In this document: piece after piece, positions 1 through 9,032 of the stretch
How the letters are laid out: each line of letters starts with the position of its first letter
How positions within the stretch are numbered: the first letter of the stretch is position 1
DNA from: Hyphochytrium catenoides
Lineage: Eukaryota; Sar; Hyphochytriomycetes; Hyphochytriales; Hyphochytriaceae
NCBI GenBank assembly: GCA_900088475.1
Contig: FLMG01004043.1
Coordinates: 7,432-25,026, forward strand
DNA: 17,595 nucleotides
Direction of reading: 5' to 3'
Translations under genes and position numbers: made by a program
Notes under the pieces: generated by a model
The model's input: the letters and a program-made list of their open reading frames with translations, nothing else
Told to the model about the DNA's origin: nothing
The model's database searches: none

Positions 1-947
1 AGAAGGAAGAGTTGAAGAGACCAAGATCGTAGAAGTAGCTCCCCTTTTTTCTTCCTCCTATTCTTCTCTTTACTTCTTTTCTCCTTCTTCGTGGTTCCTC
101 GTAAGTAGTAGAACTAGTAGCTGATAGAAGGATAAGGTTCTCTTATGATGAAGGAGAAGAATGAAATTGATAATAGTTGATAAAGAAGAGTAACGACAAA
201 TGATTGGAACATCTTATCTCTTCATTATCTTCTCTCCTTCACCATCCTATCCTTCTTTCCCCTTCCTCTTGCACAGGGAGGTAAAAGACAAAAAAAGATA
301 TTGCTTAGCCTCTCTTTGACAGATATGGAACGGACAGGCTTACACGATTTTTCAATCTCTTCTGGTCTGTAGATGTTGAGGCATGGAAGAGATGATGAGG
401 CAAGTCACTATAGATAGATTTTCGTCGTGTCGTGATATACCCATATAATTTTGTCGGCAACTCAGGCGATTACCTTAGATTTCTTGATTCTCAACTCCAT
501 GCTGATAAATTTTAGCGATCTTTATCACTTCCATCACTTAGCTGTTTCACCAGAGATGGCGATCATACTTCGTCGATCCGATAGTTCTTATCTTACTGCC
601 TTTGCGTACTCCCAAGTCGCGCAGTTTCCACTAGCCATCCATTGACATTACGTTGTCCACGTCGTTTTTTATTCCTCACAGTCAACATGTAGACACTCTA
701 TTTCATGGGATCAATAAACTACCTTCACTAGCGAGGCCAAAAATTCTGGCACAATGAGCAGGGACAAGAATGGGAGAGATAGAAGCTTGTCATGTCGGAG
801 ATACTTGACACTTTGCCTTATGTAACATGTTAAATGGGTTGAAGGTTGCTAAGACCATGCAGCAATGTTGCTACAGAATGGATTAGACTATGTACAGGAA
901 TGCTAATAAGTGCGCACTGGCAACAGGACAGCGAGGGTGCAGTGCCT
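1..947. other. Low-complexity and intergenic DNA
   Basis: The first ~300 bases are rich in TTCTTC/CCTTC and GAAGA runs and hold no convincing exon. Between 450 and 930 I see no gene I would defend. One weak hint is a minus-strand mini-exon at 597-638 (ATG followed by 14 codons, then a GTAAGA donor). It could splice at 541 to a further 9 codons and a stop, giving only 23 residues. The rest may be the 3' flank of RPA3, which ends at 948. Confidence 0.5.
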
Positions 948-1551
948 TCAGCAAAAGAGCTCACGGTACTTGCCCGCTGCCAGATTTACCAGTCTGTCAT
1001 AGTTTGCGAGATCTGTTTGAAACGGCCTACATTTAGCTCCAGAGAACAGAAGTTGTCAGGCTCAACAGAAGCTCACCAAATTCTCCTGGAAATTCGCAGC
1101 ACTTCATCTCTTCAATGGATAAGTCAGGGTTAACTCTTCCTATGACCTCAACATATTGACTAAGGAAGCGTCGTTAGATTGTAGTTCAAGCATAGGTTGA
1201 GGCTTGAGCCGCTCAAATAACGCAAATACCTCATATATGAGCTCCCTGGGCCAGCCATAACATGGACATTATTTCCATCCTATCCGGTCGGTTAGTGCCA
1301 TAATGCAGCTTGTACAGGGCACCTCCAACTTACCGATGCTCTTACAACCACCTTCTGACCCTCCACGGCCACCACCTGTCCGATGAGTCTTACGATGGCA
1401 CCCACATGACGATGCAGACTTGCTTGATTCACCCGAGGGGTGATGAATTGCTGGATTTTTGGAAAACAGCCAACCGTCTGTTAGAGATGCTAGAATCGCA
1501 GGCGGTCATGCCCACATAGGGACTTCATAAGGGCTCATATACCTCGGCCAT
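948..1551 (-). CDS. RPA3: Replication protein A 14 kDa subunit (RPA3)
   Basis: This is the smallest subunit of the heterotrimeric single-stranded-DNA-binding complex RPA, used in nuclear DNA replication and repair. It is a single OB fold that helps trimerise the complex. Exons on the minus strand are 1543-1551, 1334-1450, 1230-1279, 1077-1159 and 948-1012. Introns are 92, 54, 70 and 64 nt, all GT-AG, and phases agree throughout. The product is 107 aa, the same length as plant RPA14. Family landmarks read in order: TPRVNQASLHRHVG near residue 7, VRLIGQVVAVEG (strand 1-2 of the barrel), ASDGNNV, then YVEVIGRV, and a C-terminal helix starting FDLANYDRLVNLA. Exon 1 encodes only Met-Ala-Glu. Introns have clear CTAAC branch sites (for example before 1159 and 1279). 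The stop is TGA after Phe-Cys. The family call rests on the motif pattern recognised by eye; the tiny first exon is the least certain part. Confidence 0.85.
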
Positions 1552-2039
1552 TGTCTGTTACGCTTCAGCTCTTCCGCTAGTCAGCGAGTGTATCCTGTTC
1601 TTGTGGCTCAAGCCTCTATGATAGTCTCTGAACCTGGCCAGAACTGAGCTTTGAAAGAACAGCTTCCTAGACAAACTGCTGTAAGCATTTGCAGGAATTT
1701 GGCGGCTGCCGCCCCACAGGTTTTTGGCGGGAAGAGGAAAGCTTCAGGGCATATATTCCCGGAGAGTCCGATTGCTTTCGCTTATTAAATCTTGTATCAG
1801 TCTGAAACGTTGCATAAATGTTGCAGTAAACTTGCATTGAAACCTTTCCATCGTACTGCGTTTGAGCTTTCAGAGATTTCATTGCCAGCAACTGGCGTGA
1901 TCCTTCTAATGCCACTGCTGCAACGGAGCTGCAATAAGCAGGCGAAGACAGCGACACGGCGTTATAGTGCCATTATGATACATTATCGCTGCGAATCTTC
2001 CAGCTCTCGAAATGAAGAGCAGTTATACTCGCATTTTCC
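1552..2039. other. Intergenic between RPA3 and TMEM184 genes
   Basis: This ~490-nt stretch should hold the 3' UTR of the minus-strand TMEM184-like gene and the promoter and 5' UTR of RPA3, which is also on the minus strand. A minus-strand open frame at 1667-1957 starts with GTG, has no recognisable motif and no good splice partners, so I do not call it a gene. Confidence 0.5.
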
Positions 2040-4178
2040 TTAGTTCTTCTTCTCCTCTTGGACAGTAGTTGATGGTGGTGTCTCTTCTAATGGCTCTATT
2101 GACGCGGCATTTTCCTGGCCGAGCACCTCGCCCTGCTGCTCAACTTCAAAGGTGGCAAAGTCTAGTTCTTCTTCCGCCACAGACAGGCCTGCTTCTTTAG
2201 ACCTGTCTAGGATGCTTGGTTCTCCTGACCCCACACAGCTATCTGAGCTGACCACCGCAGTGCACTCTCGGTCTTCTTCTTTAGCTTCATCTGATCTCGG
2301 AGAGACAATTTGCAGTGGTGTCAAGCTGGGTATGGCTAATCTTCCCTCCCCGTTATCCAGTGACGTGGCACTAGAAGCTGAGCGTCTCGGATTGTCCAGG
2401 TTTCCAACCAGAAATGTTCTAGCTCGATACTGAAAATGGTCGGGGGAGGGAGGGACCGAGTATGAAAAGTATATCAATTATCTTAGGTCAAGCGAATCCT
2501 TCTTTATGCGCTTACCTTTTCTTGAAACTCGTCCTCCCCTCTAGACAAAACGTAGTCCTGATAGCTGGGTTTGAAGTTATGATACGCATCCATCACGATA
2601 TCGTTAACACTCATCACCTATGGGGAGAACGTTAGTAACGTTGATAGGGGAAGCTTCACCAGTGTCGAGGCGCCAAGGTGTCCTGGACCTACCTCCTTCG
2701 CGTTTTCGAGCACGGTTGCTGACGGAATGTGCTCGAACGAGGTCTTGAAGTAAGTTGCGGAGAACGCCACCAAGTGTAGAACAGAAAAGATGACCATCTC
2801 CAAACAAATAATGAAATCTTCCCATTTTGAGGCCTGTATCATGAAAGTGGTTTGAACATTTTAACCATGCACAAGGGAAGAGGTCAGTGCTTTTGAGGGA
2901 ACTTAATACGGAGTATCCGGTTAGACTCTTCCTCAACGTCAACGCTATATCCACGTACCAGCCCGTCTCTGGCCTTCATTCCTGGGATAACGGAGACCAG
3001 TAAGGCTTGCCAATAAGTCATAAACACCACAAGCTTCACTGCGAGAAACTTGCTGACAGGAGAGAAGCCAACTAAATGCTTTTTGGTTGCTGCATAGATC
3101 AGGAAGAGACAGTACAATGCCCAGGTATAAGAGACATTGTAAACGACCAGCAGTAGCAGCTGATATGACAAGGACTCGTAACGGTTAACAGCAAGCATTA
3201 TCAGCGACACGAGCGCAAATAGAGGCTTCACGATGACCTACATGCCAAGATAGACTTAGTGATGTAAAGTAATGTAGAGACAAAAGAATAGTTATAGACC
3301 GGAGGAGGTTGAGAGTAGAACAGGCGAGGTATAAGAGGCTTAATGACCGGAAAACAATGAGTCAATTGCCGTTAAATATGAGAGACGGTTGGTACACAGA
3401 ATATATGGCTTGAGGCAGCATGTCAGAAACCGCATGGCAGGCGAAAGCGGCAAGCGGACGAAGCATAGGATCTTAAGCTAGCACAAACGCAGAAGAGATG
3501 AAAGAAGAGGTGAAGAAGTGGAGGCAGGTCCAGGAATGAGAGATGCGAAGGAAGAGAGAGACGCGGACAGAACTTCCGTAAAGCACTCACGAATTGAATG
3601 ACCCCTTTCTTGCAGTTCCGCAGGAAGCGGCCATCTTTGTCCATCGGCTCTAGCCAGCAAAGGGGCCAGGGGTGGTGAAGCGGGGAGTCATGGATCATCT
3701 TATTGACGCATGAGCCCTCTCCGCCCAAGTAAGTGAGGATCAGACTGCGGATAGCCAAAAATTGGAAGAGGAAGACAGAATGAAGAATGAGCATGCCAAT
3801 AAGCAATAAGGACGGACGGGCTGAACAGTAAACAACAGCTTACCCCAGGAATAAATAGACCACGAACGCTTCATAACAATCTCGTATTGTTTCGATGATG
3901 GGTCCTATGCTAGGCCAGGCCAAGGATAGCCAGGAGCACACCGCATAAAGTGGAACGACGAAAAGGATGCGGACAATGTACCGCTGAAGCCCTGGACGCG
4001 TGTAGTACTTCAGATGAGTATAGATATTGTAGAAACTAATGGCTGTTGCCGCGCAGGCGGCAATCAGTGCATAGAAGGCAGCTGAGAAGGAGTCGATCCA
4101 TAGAAGATTGACCCCTGCGAACTCCGTTAGAGTGGAATTATGACGCTCGTCTCCAAAGGTCGGGATCTGCGGAGCCAT
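2040..4178 (-). CDS. TMEM184 / DUF300 (LAZ1, organic solute transporter Ost-alpha) family membrane protein
   Basis: This is a seven-transmembrane protein of the OST-alpha/TMEM184/LAZ1 family, found in eukaryotic endomembranes and plasma membrane; its substrate is unknown. Exons are 3844-4178, 3591-3744, 2959-3237, 2693-2833, 2516-2617 and 2040-2429. Introns of 99, 353, 125, 75 and 86 nt are GT-AG with matching phases, giving 466 aa. Signature segments: HLKYYTRPGLQRYIVRIL (about residues 54-71), RDCYEAFVVYLFL (about 99-111), LTYLGGEGS, a CKKGVIQF motif at the end of exon 2, SKFLAVKLVVFMTYWQA (about 225-241), DFIICLEM (about 262-269), a DIVMDAYHNFKPSYQDY segment in exon 5, and RTFLVGNLD at about 341-349. 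Hydrophobic helices lie near residues 27-49, 67-88, 100-118, 164-182, 188-215, 228-246 and 262-280. The 120-residue C-terminal tail is acidic and Ser-rich and probably cytosolic. Start chosen at the first ATG of exon 1 (4178). Antisense open frames here are shadows. Confidence 0.88.
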
Positions 4179-4384
4179 CCCAAAGAAAAAAGGCTACTCC
4201 TCGAAGGAGAAAACCTCAATAACTCTGACTCTGAGATGGAATCAGCGTTTCAAAATTGCATAAGCCGCTCAACTTGAGCGTGACTTCTCCTTGCGCTCAG
4301 CCTCATCATCCGAATAGATGGACTATCCTTTACTTTAGCGCATCAAAGCACGGCTAGGACAGCCAAGTCATCAAACACTTCCTC

Positions 4385-4670
4385 CTAGTATGGCTCAATC
4401 GTTGATGCCCGTCTATCAGGCCAATCTTTGAAGCTCTGTCCACGGACAATCTCGGAGCTTTCTCTCAATGTGCTCTCTTCATCGTCGTCGATAATGTTTT
4501 GGGGCTTACTGAACACATACTTCTGGCCTCAACATCGAGACAGAGTACAACTCCCCTAAGTTATCATCCCAGAAGAACTTGTAGAGCCAACCTTCGCTTC
4601 TCAGCTGTGCATTAAACTCGACGCGGGTTCGGTAGCTGAGTCTCTCACACGTTTTGAGCCATTCACACAT
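4385..4670 (-). CDS. Candidate small gene, unrecognised (partial model)
   Basis: An open frame on the minus strand from upstream of 4757 to 4521 contains protein-like sequence: an EWLKTCERLSYRTR helix followed by WLYKFFWDDNLGELYS. It meets a GTATGT donor at 4520. Splicing out 4436-4520 (85 nt) keeps phase and adds 16 residues starting SFKDWPDRR, ending at a TAG at 4385. The first in-frame ATG is at 4670, giving 66 aa. An upstream exon could instead join at an acceptor near 4740 (TTCTAG), since the frame stays open to there. Without splicing, the frame stops at 4506. The 3' exon lies about 210 bp upstream of the start of the TMEM184-like gene, on the same strand. I do not recognise the family; the frame and the 3' exon are both tentative. 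Confidence 0.35.
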
Positions 4671-5223
4671 CTCCCCCCGGAGTACCGGCTCCAGGGGGTG
4701 GTCTATGGCGGACGAAGAGGCGCAACCTTGATGCGTGACTAGAATGACCGATGACAAGGTCTCATCTCATCAACAAGCAGAGGAAGGCCCATGGTTCATG
4801 GTTCATGGTTCATGGTTGTTCAGGGCTTGACTGGGCTATCTACTATGGCGCGGACTTGATGGACACAGTTCCCGGCTTTGATAAGTGATGACAAGAGGAG
4901 ACAAGGGACACAGCATGTGTGAGGTAAGGAACAAGAAGAGCCCAAAACAAAAGACAAGCAACAAGGCTCTTCTTAGAACTACGATACAGCCGTCATAGGA
5001 ACCATCTCCCTACCGGTCCATAACTAATGCTACTTGGCTCGATCAGGCTTTCTAAGGAAGCTAGAAGGTAAATAGGTCGAGATCCGGAAAAGGAGGATTG
5101 TGGCATCCTGGTAGGTAACTTTAGCCTTTAGTCGCCTCAAGCAAGGCACTTAGTTTGCTAAGACCGTGTCCACAGTCGTAGAGCTTACAGCAGATTTGCC
5201 CTGCGCGCAAAAGCTGTAGCAGC
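4671..5223. other. Intergenic / probable 5' region of DNAAF6, with a 7-bp tandem repeat
   Basis: No convincing exon is seen in this ~550-nt stretch beyond the upstream part of the minus-strand open frame that ends near 4740. It should include the plus-strand promoter and 5' UTR of the DNAAF6 gene that starts at 5224, and possibly the promoter of the candidate gene below it. It carries the CATGGTT repeat at 4790-4817. Confidence 0.5.
4790..4817. repeat. Tandem repeat, 4 perfect copies of a 7-bp unit
   Basis: The unit CATGGTT is repeated four times without interruption. On the minus strand the same tract reads as repeated AACCATG, so it carries several ATG triplets. It lies between the candidate minus-strand gene at 4385-4670 and DNAAF6. 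It is probably simple replication slippage. Confidence 0.9.
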
Positions 5224-6046
5224 ATGGACATTCTCGCCCTTCAAGACCTGCTTAGTCAGCAGCAAGAAGCAGAAGTCGATGATGACATCGATAGGGGCCA
5301 GGTTTGACATCTAGTCCCTTCAAGGTATACACTAGCTCTGAGTAGAGTACCTAAGAATCATGCTTTATATTATGGTAGTATTCGCATATGGTCCCTGCGG
5401 CCATTCTTCCCTCCAGATCTTCACAAGGTAGGTCCTTTCTGGTTTGCAGGCCCTCAGGCTTCCCCTAGACTGACCTCCTATAGAGTTTAATAGGCCCATT
5501 GGAGCAATTGAAATTGATCCGAAAGCCATATGGCAAGACGACGAAGTCATGCCGGAGGAAGAGGCTTACGATGTTGGGCCAGATGGAAGACAACGACCTA
5601 GGTGCCGCCTGCCGGGTAGACTATCCTAATACTCTTGACGACTAACTTCATGTGTCCCTTTGCCTGCCCTGCAGCTACGAAATATTGTATAAGCAGCAAG
5701 TGATGACCGAGGACTTGTTCTTTGGCACTGAGAAGGATCCATCTTCAAATCACTGTGACACATTGGTCGTTAAGATTATCCTTCCAGGCCACAGATTGAA
5801 GGATGTGGACCTTGATGTCAGCAAGCAAAAGCTCGTGGTGCAGTCGGCATCCCAGTAAGTACTCTCACTAAGCAAGCCCACGGTCCTCATAGAGGTCTTC
5901 TAATATTCCTTTGTCATCTCCTCTGCAGCTATTTATCAATTTATTTACCCTATCCCGTTTTTCATGAGGAAGGCAAGGCCAAGTGGGACCAAGCACTGGA
6001 GACGCTATCTGTTGAACTTCGAACAGTCAAAGAAAATTTCCTTTGA
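5224..6046 (+). CDS. DNAAF6: Dynein axonemal assembly factor 6 (PIH1D3 / Twister)
   Basis: This is a cytoplasmic co-chaperone of the PIH family that works with HSP90 and R2TP-like complexes to pre-assemble axonemal dynein arms. Its presence implies motile cilia or flagella. Exons: 5224-5301, possible micro-exon 5417-5427, 5494-5601, 5675-5854, 5929-6046. The total is 495 nt, 164 aa, TGA stop. Introns are 115, 66, 73 and 74 nt. Family marks: an acidic N-terminal stretch (AEVDDD), IDPKAIWQDDEV, then YEILYKQQVMTEDLFFG, KDPSSNHC, LVVKIILPG and LDVSKQKLVVQSA. The last exon carries LSIYLPYPVFHEEGKAKWD followed by ETLSVELR, the typical CS-like (PIH1-CS) C-terminus. The first and last three exons are secure. 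The 11-nt micro-exon and the choice of acceptor (5494 or 5484) come only from phase, so residues around 27-31 are uncertain. The length is somewhat below the ~190-215 aa usual for the family. Confidence 0.82.
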
Positions 6047-6239
6047 GCTTGCTCATCTTCTGTTAGATGCGGAAGTCTTTGGCTTACGCTTGCACATTGA
6101 GAGCACTTGACTCAGCAACTGGCGGATAAGGATTCAGAGGAGAATATGGAACGAATGACTATAGAGTAGGCGGTCTCGGGGCTATGGCGGAAATCCCAAT
6201 ACAAAATGGACCTAAGTGAGAGATGAACAACGCCTACTA

Positions 6240-7000
6240 TTACACTGCAGACTGTTGATCAAGCTGTTGCCCTTCGCTGTGTAGATGAAGGTGGCAGGCG
6301 AACACTCCAATAGCTCGAACTTCTTCAATCTATGTATACCAAGCCACTCCTCTTTTTCATAGCTGTAGTTCTCCTTGCTGCTTTCACCAGCAGACCGGAT
6401 CTGCGTGTGGTTAGTCTTCCGGCCCTCCCACCCTGTTTCCCCTTATGCATCTTGGCATATAGCAGCGGTATATCATATAAAAATTCTCTGTTGAGATGCA
6501 ATTGCCCTTTTAACCTGTCGACGTTACGATTGCTTTGCACTTTTGTCCCCGTCTTATGGCACCACAAGGATTGGAAAAGTCACTTATGCTCAACGTTCAA
6601 TCCATAAGGGAGTGACTAAAGTGAAAAGCACATTGTAACGCCAGCCAACGTTGCCAAGTACCTGAAGGAGGTTCTACCCAGACTATCAAGGCAGAGGCGC
6701 ACCCCGCCAAACCCCTTCGGCTTTCCTTCATGCAGATTGTCCTGAGGGTCAACGCTAAGTTGTCAGTGGCTATGCTGCTTGAGTCTATTTGCACTAGATT
6801 ACGGGGTTGAGAGATGCCTTCATAGCCCTCTTCTCATCTCCGGCCAGGACTGCTTTTTGCGATGATATCCCCTTTGACCTGGAAAGTCTTCTTCCACAAA
6901 GGTCTAGGGTCCAAGGCTTCGGCTTCTCGAATCTGGTCATGGAGAAGGACACATGCTCGTAAGAAGTGGACGTAGACGTATGGTCCTTCAGAGACTTCAT
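6240..7000 (-). CDS. Candidate four-exon gene, unrecognised, possibly with a mitochondrial leader
   Basis: A phase-consistent model on the minus strand: exons 6879-7000, 6662-6754, 6388-6514 and 6240-6329, with introns of 124, 147 and 58 nt, giving 143 aa and a TAA stop. Coding-like stretches include SMTRFEKPKPWTLDL, then DPQDNLHEGKPKGFGGVRL and LDSLGRTSFRLKG, HLNREFLYDIPLLYAK, and a last exon IEEVRAIGVFACHLHLHSE. The frame stays open upstream to an acceptor at 7022. Another exon at 7250-7330 (phase 0) would add a 27-residue leader rich in Ser, Thr, Ala, Arg and Lys with no acidic residue, as in mitochondrial presequences. A competing frame in the first exon (6834-7094) also reads well (VYVHFLRACVLLHDQIREAE) but is out of phase with the later exons. 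It converges with DNAAF6 about 190 bp downstream. I do not recognise the family. Confidence 0.4.
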
Positions 7001-7515
7001 GAAGAATCGAATCCTCTGGAGCTACTACGAGGAAGAAAGAAGTCTCCAGTAACGGATGAGAAGCCACAGGGAGAAAGCACACCGTACACGACAAGACTAA
7101 GCGAATATGTAAGGATAAGTTGGTTCACAGGGATACGAGGAAAAGCACATGACCAATAGGCATGGGTTACTTTTTAACAACGGGTCATGGTACTATTCCT
7201 TAATGCGACAGAAGGAGGATGCTTCGATGTTGGGGCGACTGTAGGACACGAAGTTACGGTTTGTCAGCAGTTTTCCGGAAGCTGCAAGAAGAGCTGTCCG
7301 AGCTGTTGATGTGGTGCCTGTTATTGCCATCTTCACGGTCTCTGAGGCCCTCCAAGGAAGAGAGAAGAGCAGTCTATCTATGTCAAGACTTCCAGCGATC
7401 ATCTATAGAAGGCAGATGCTGCTCTCAAGGAGTGGAAGTGGTGCTGGATGTGCGTGACCTTGTCTAGGGGAGCTTCATCTCGCTGAACGTTCCGTGAGTC
7501 TCTCGTATCTCGGAG
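7001..7515. other. Region between the candidate minus-strand gene and the kinase gene
   Basis: This stretch holds the presumed 5' region of the plus-strand kinase gene. The minus-strand frame from ATG 7330 to TAG 7193 (46 aa, in a good AAGATGG start context) may be the first exon of the gene below it. I see no plus-strand exon that splices cleanly into the kinase frame. An in-frame TGA lies 18 bases before the kinase ATG. Confidence 0.4.
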
Positions 7516-8865
7516 ATGCAGAGAGTGGTGCATTACATCCATAAGAGGCCCGTCAGGGCTCGGAATGGCCTTGGCGACCTTCAACACGGATATCCTACCA
7601 GAGGTGACAAAGTCGGTTGTGTCCGAAAAAGGCGGCATCCTACGGCAAGCGCAAGGAATTTCGGACATGTGAAGTTCAATAGAAGCGGGTGCAACGCCTT
7701 CAGATCACATGCGGCTCCGCACGGCCCCTTGGCCCTTTCAGCTGGTCATGTCTGCTATAACAGCAACCGAAGACGCTGGGTACTGGCAACACTCTCCCTC
7801 ATGGTTGCATCGACAGGCATAGGCGTCCTAGTACCCCAGGACGACGATGCAGTAGCAGTTTGCTTCTCCGAGGTAGCTGCCCGGCAAGAAAACGAGCATG
7901 ATTCTTCGTCCAATGGTGCGCTTAGGGACACTCGACCACTATCGGCAGAACCTGGGCAGACTCAGCCTCAAGGAAGCAACTCTTGGACTATCAGTTCTAA
8001 GCCGCCTCTTGGGGTTGGCGCGTACGGCGAAGTCCGTGAGGGGACCTTATCGCATAATGGAGAACGTGTTGCCATTAAACAGTCGGAGTTGCACACAGGA
8101 CAGGCTAAGCACTCAGCAAGGAGAGAGATAGACGCCTTGGGGCTTCTCAAGTCGTATGGGGGCTGTCCACAAATCATAGAGCTGAAGGACTATCACGAGA
8201 ATGAGTCCACCGCCTACTTAGTGACAGAGCTTGTGGAGGGATATGACCTGTTAACTTATCTAGAGACGGAGGGAGATTTAAGTGAGAGAACGGCTGCGCA
8301 CATTGTCATGGAGGTGGCTCTGGCTTTGGAGTTCATGCACGCACATGGAGTCATACATATGGATATCAAACCCGAGAACATTATGCTTAGCAAGCCATCC
8401 TCATCGTCGCTCGATGTACTTCCCCATGTCAAGGTTGTCGACTTTGGAAGTGCTCTTCTCTTACAACCGGAGAGCACCGCGAGTAATGCCGATAGCGATG
8501 ATAACCCCACCGTACGCCCTCGCGGAACTCTGTCTTATCTACCACCAGAAGCTTTTATAGAAAAAAATTATAGTGCTGCGATGGACATCTGGGCGTTAGG
8601 TCTAATAATGTGGATGATGTTGGTCATGAGCCATCCCTTTGACAATGCAGAGGAGCTGAGTGAAGAAGAGCTGATAGGAAGGATATGTAACGGCCCATTG
8701 ACAATGAAAGGTAGACGATGGCGGAGAGTTTCGGCAGATGCCAAGGACCTCCTTAGGAAAATGTTAGAACAAGACCCTCAAAGTAGAGCATCGATAGAGG
8801 ATGTCCTCACGCATCCTTGGATTCTCCGAAACATAGGGCCAGGAATGCATCCAGCGAAAGGATAG
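7516..8865 (+). CDS. Protein kinase, CAMK-like, non-RD, with basic leader and transmembrane segment
   Basis: This is a Ser/Thr protein kinase in one uninterrupted 449-aa exon. The glycine loop LGVGAYGEV is at residues 165-173, the ATP-anchoring lysine at 188 (VAIK), and the helix-C glutamate near 204. The catalytic loop HMDIKPENI is at 281-289 with Asp283, and DFG is at 309-311. The APE motif reads PPE (343-345), DIWALG is at 357-362 and the late arginine is near 424. So all catalytic residues are present, but HRD is HMD, which makes it a non-RD kinase. The first ~87 residues are very basic (RPVRAR, RKRR, NRRR) with few acidic residues. They are followed by a hydrophobic stretch at about 88-106, ATLSLMVASTGIGVLV at its core, then an acidic linker. 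This resembles a mitochondrial bipartite presequence or a signal anchor. The start is the first ATG after an in-frame TGA. Substrates are unknown. It converges with the globin gene. Confidence 0.88.
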   Translation: MQRVVHYIHKRPVRARNGLGDLQHGYPTRGDKVGCVRKRRHPTASARNFGHVKFNRSGCNAFRSHAAPHGPLALSAGHVCYNSNRRRWVLATLSLMVASTGIGVLVPQDDDAVAVCFSEVAARQENEHDSSSNGALRDTRPLSAEPGQTQPQGSNSWTISSKPPLGVGAYGEVREGTLSHNGERVAIKQSELHTGQAKHSARREIDALGLLKSYGGCPQIIELKDYHENESTAYLVTELVEGYDLLTYLETEGDLSERTAAHIVMEVALALEFMHAHGVIHMDIKPENIMLSKPSSSSLDVLPHVKVVDFGSALLLQPESTASNADSDDNPTVRPRGTLSYLPPEAFIEKNYSAAMDIWALGLIMWMMLVMSHPFDNAEELSEEELIGRICNGPLTMKGRRWRRVSADAKDLLRKMLEQDPQSRASIEDVLTHPWILRNIGPGMHPAKG

Positions 8866-9032
8866 AAGCCAAATAGCCATGGACCGTGCTGAAAGACGAC
8901 CATTTCCATCAACCTACTCTCGAGGTCAAAGCAAGATCACAACGGTTTGCCATATGGCGGCACATGCCGTCCAAGCAAAGGCACAACATAGATGTAAACT
9001 GTGACGGGCAAACATGTCTATGTCTTAATAAG

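Noticed and set aside
2152-2433. Plus-strand 93-codon ORF
   Set aside because: It is antisense to the last exon of the TMEM184-like gene, whose Ser/Glu codons create an open complement; no independent support.
3423-3806. Minus-strand 127-codon ORF as a single exon
   Set aside because: Only 3591-3744 matches the TMEM184 family; both flanks lie in introns bounded by good splice sites.
4790-4817. CRISPR or phage-type repeat
   Set aside because: Units are 7 bp with no spacers, and the surrounding genes are eukaryotic.
7516-8865. Antisense and alternative-frame ORFs within the kinase (for example 7898-8131, 8256-8510)
   Set aside because: They lie inside a gene with all kinase motifs in order and have no motifs of their own.
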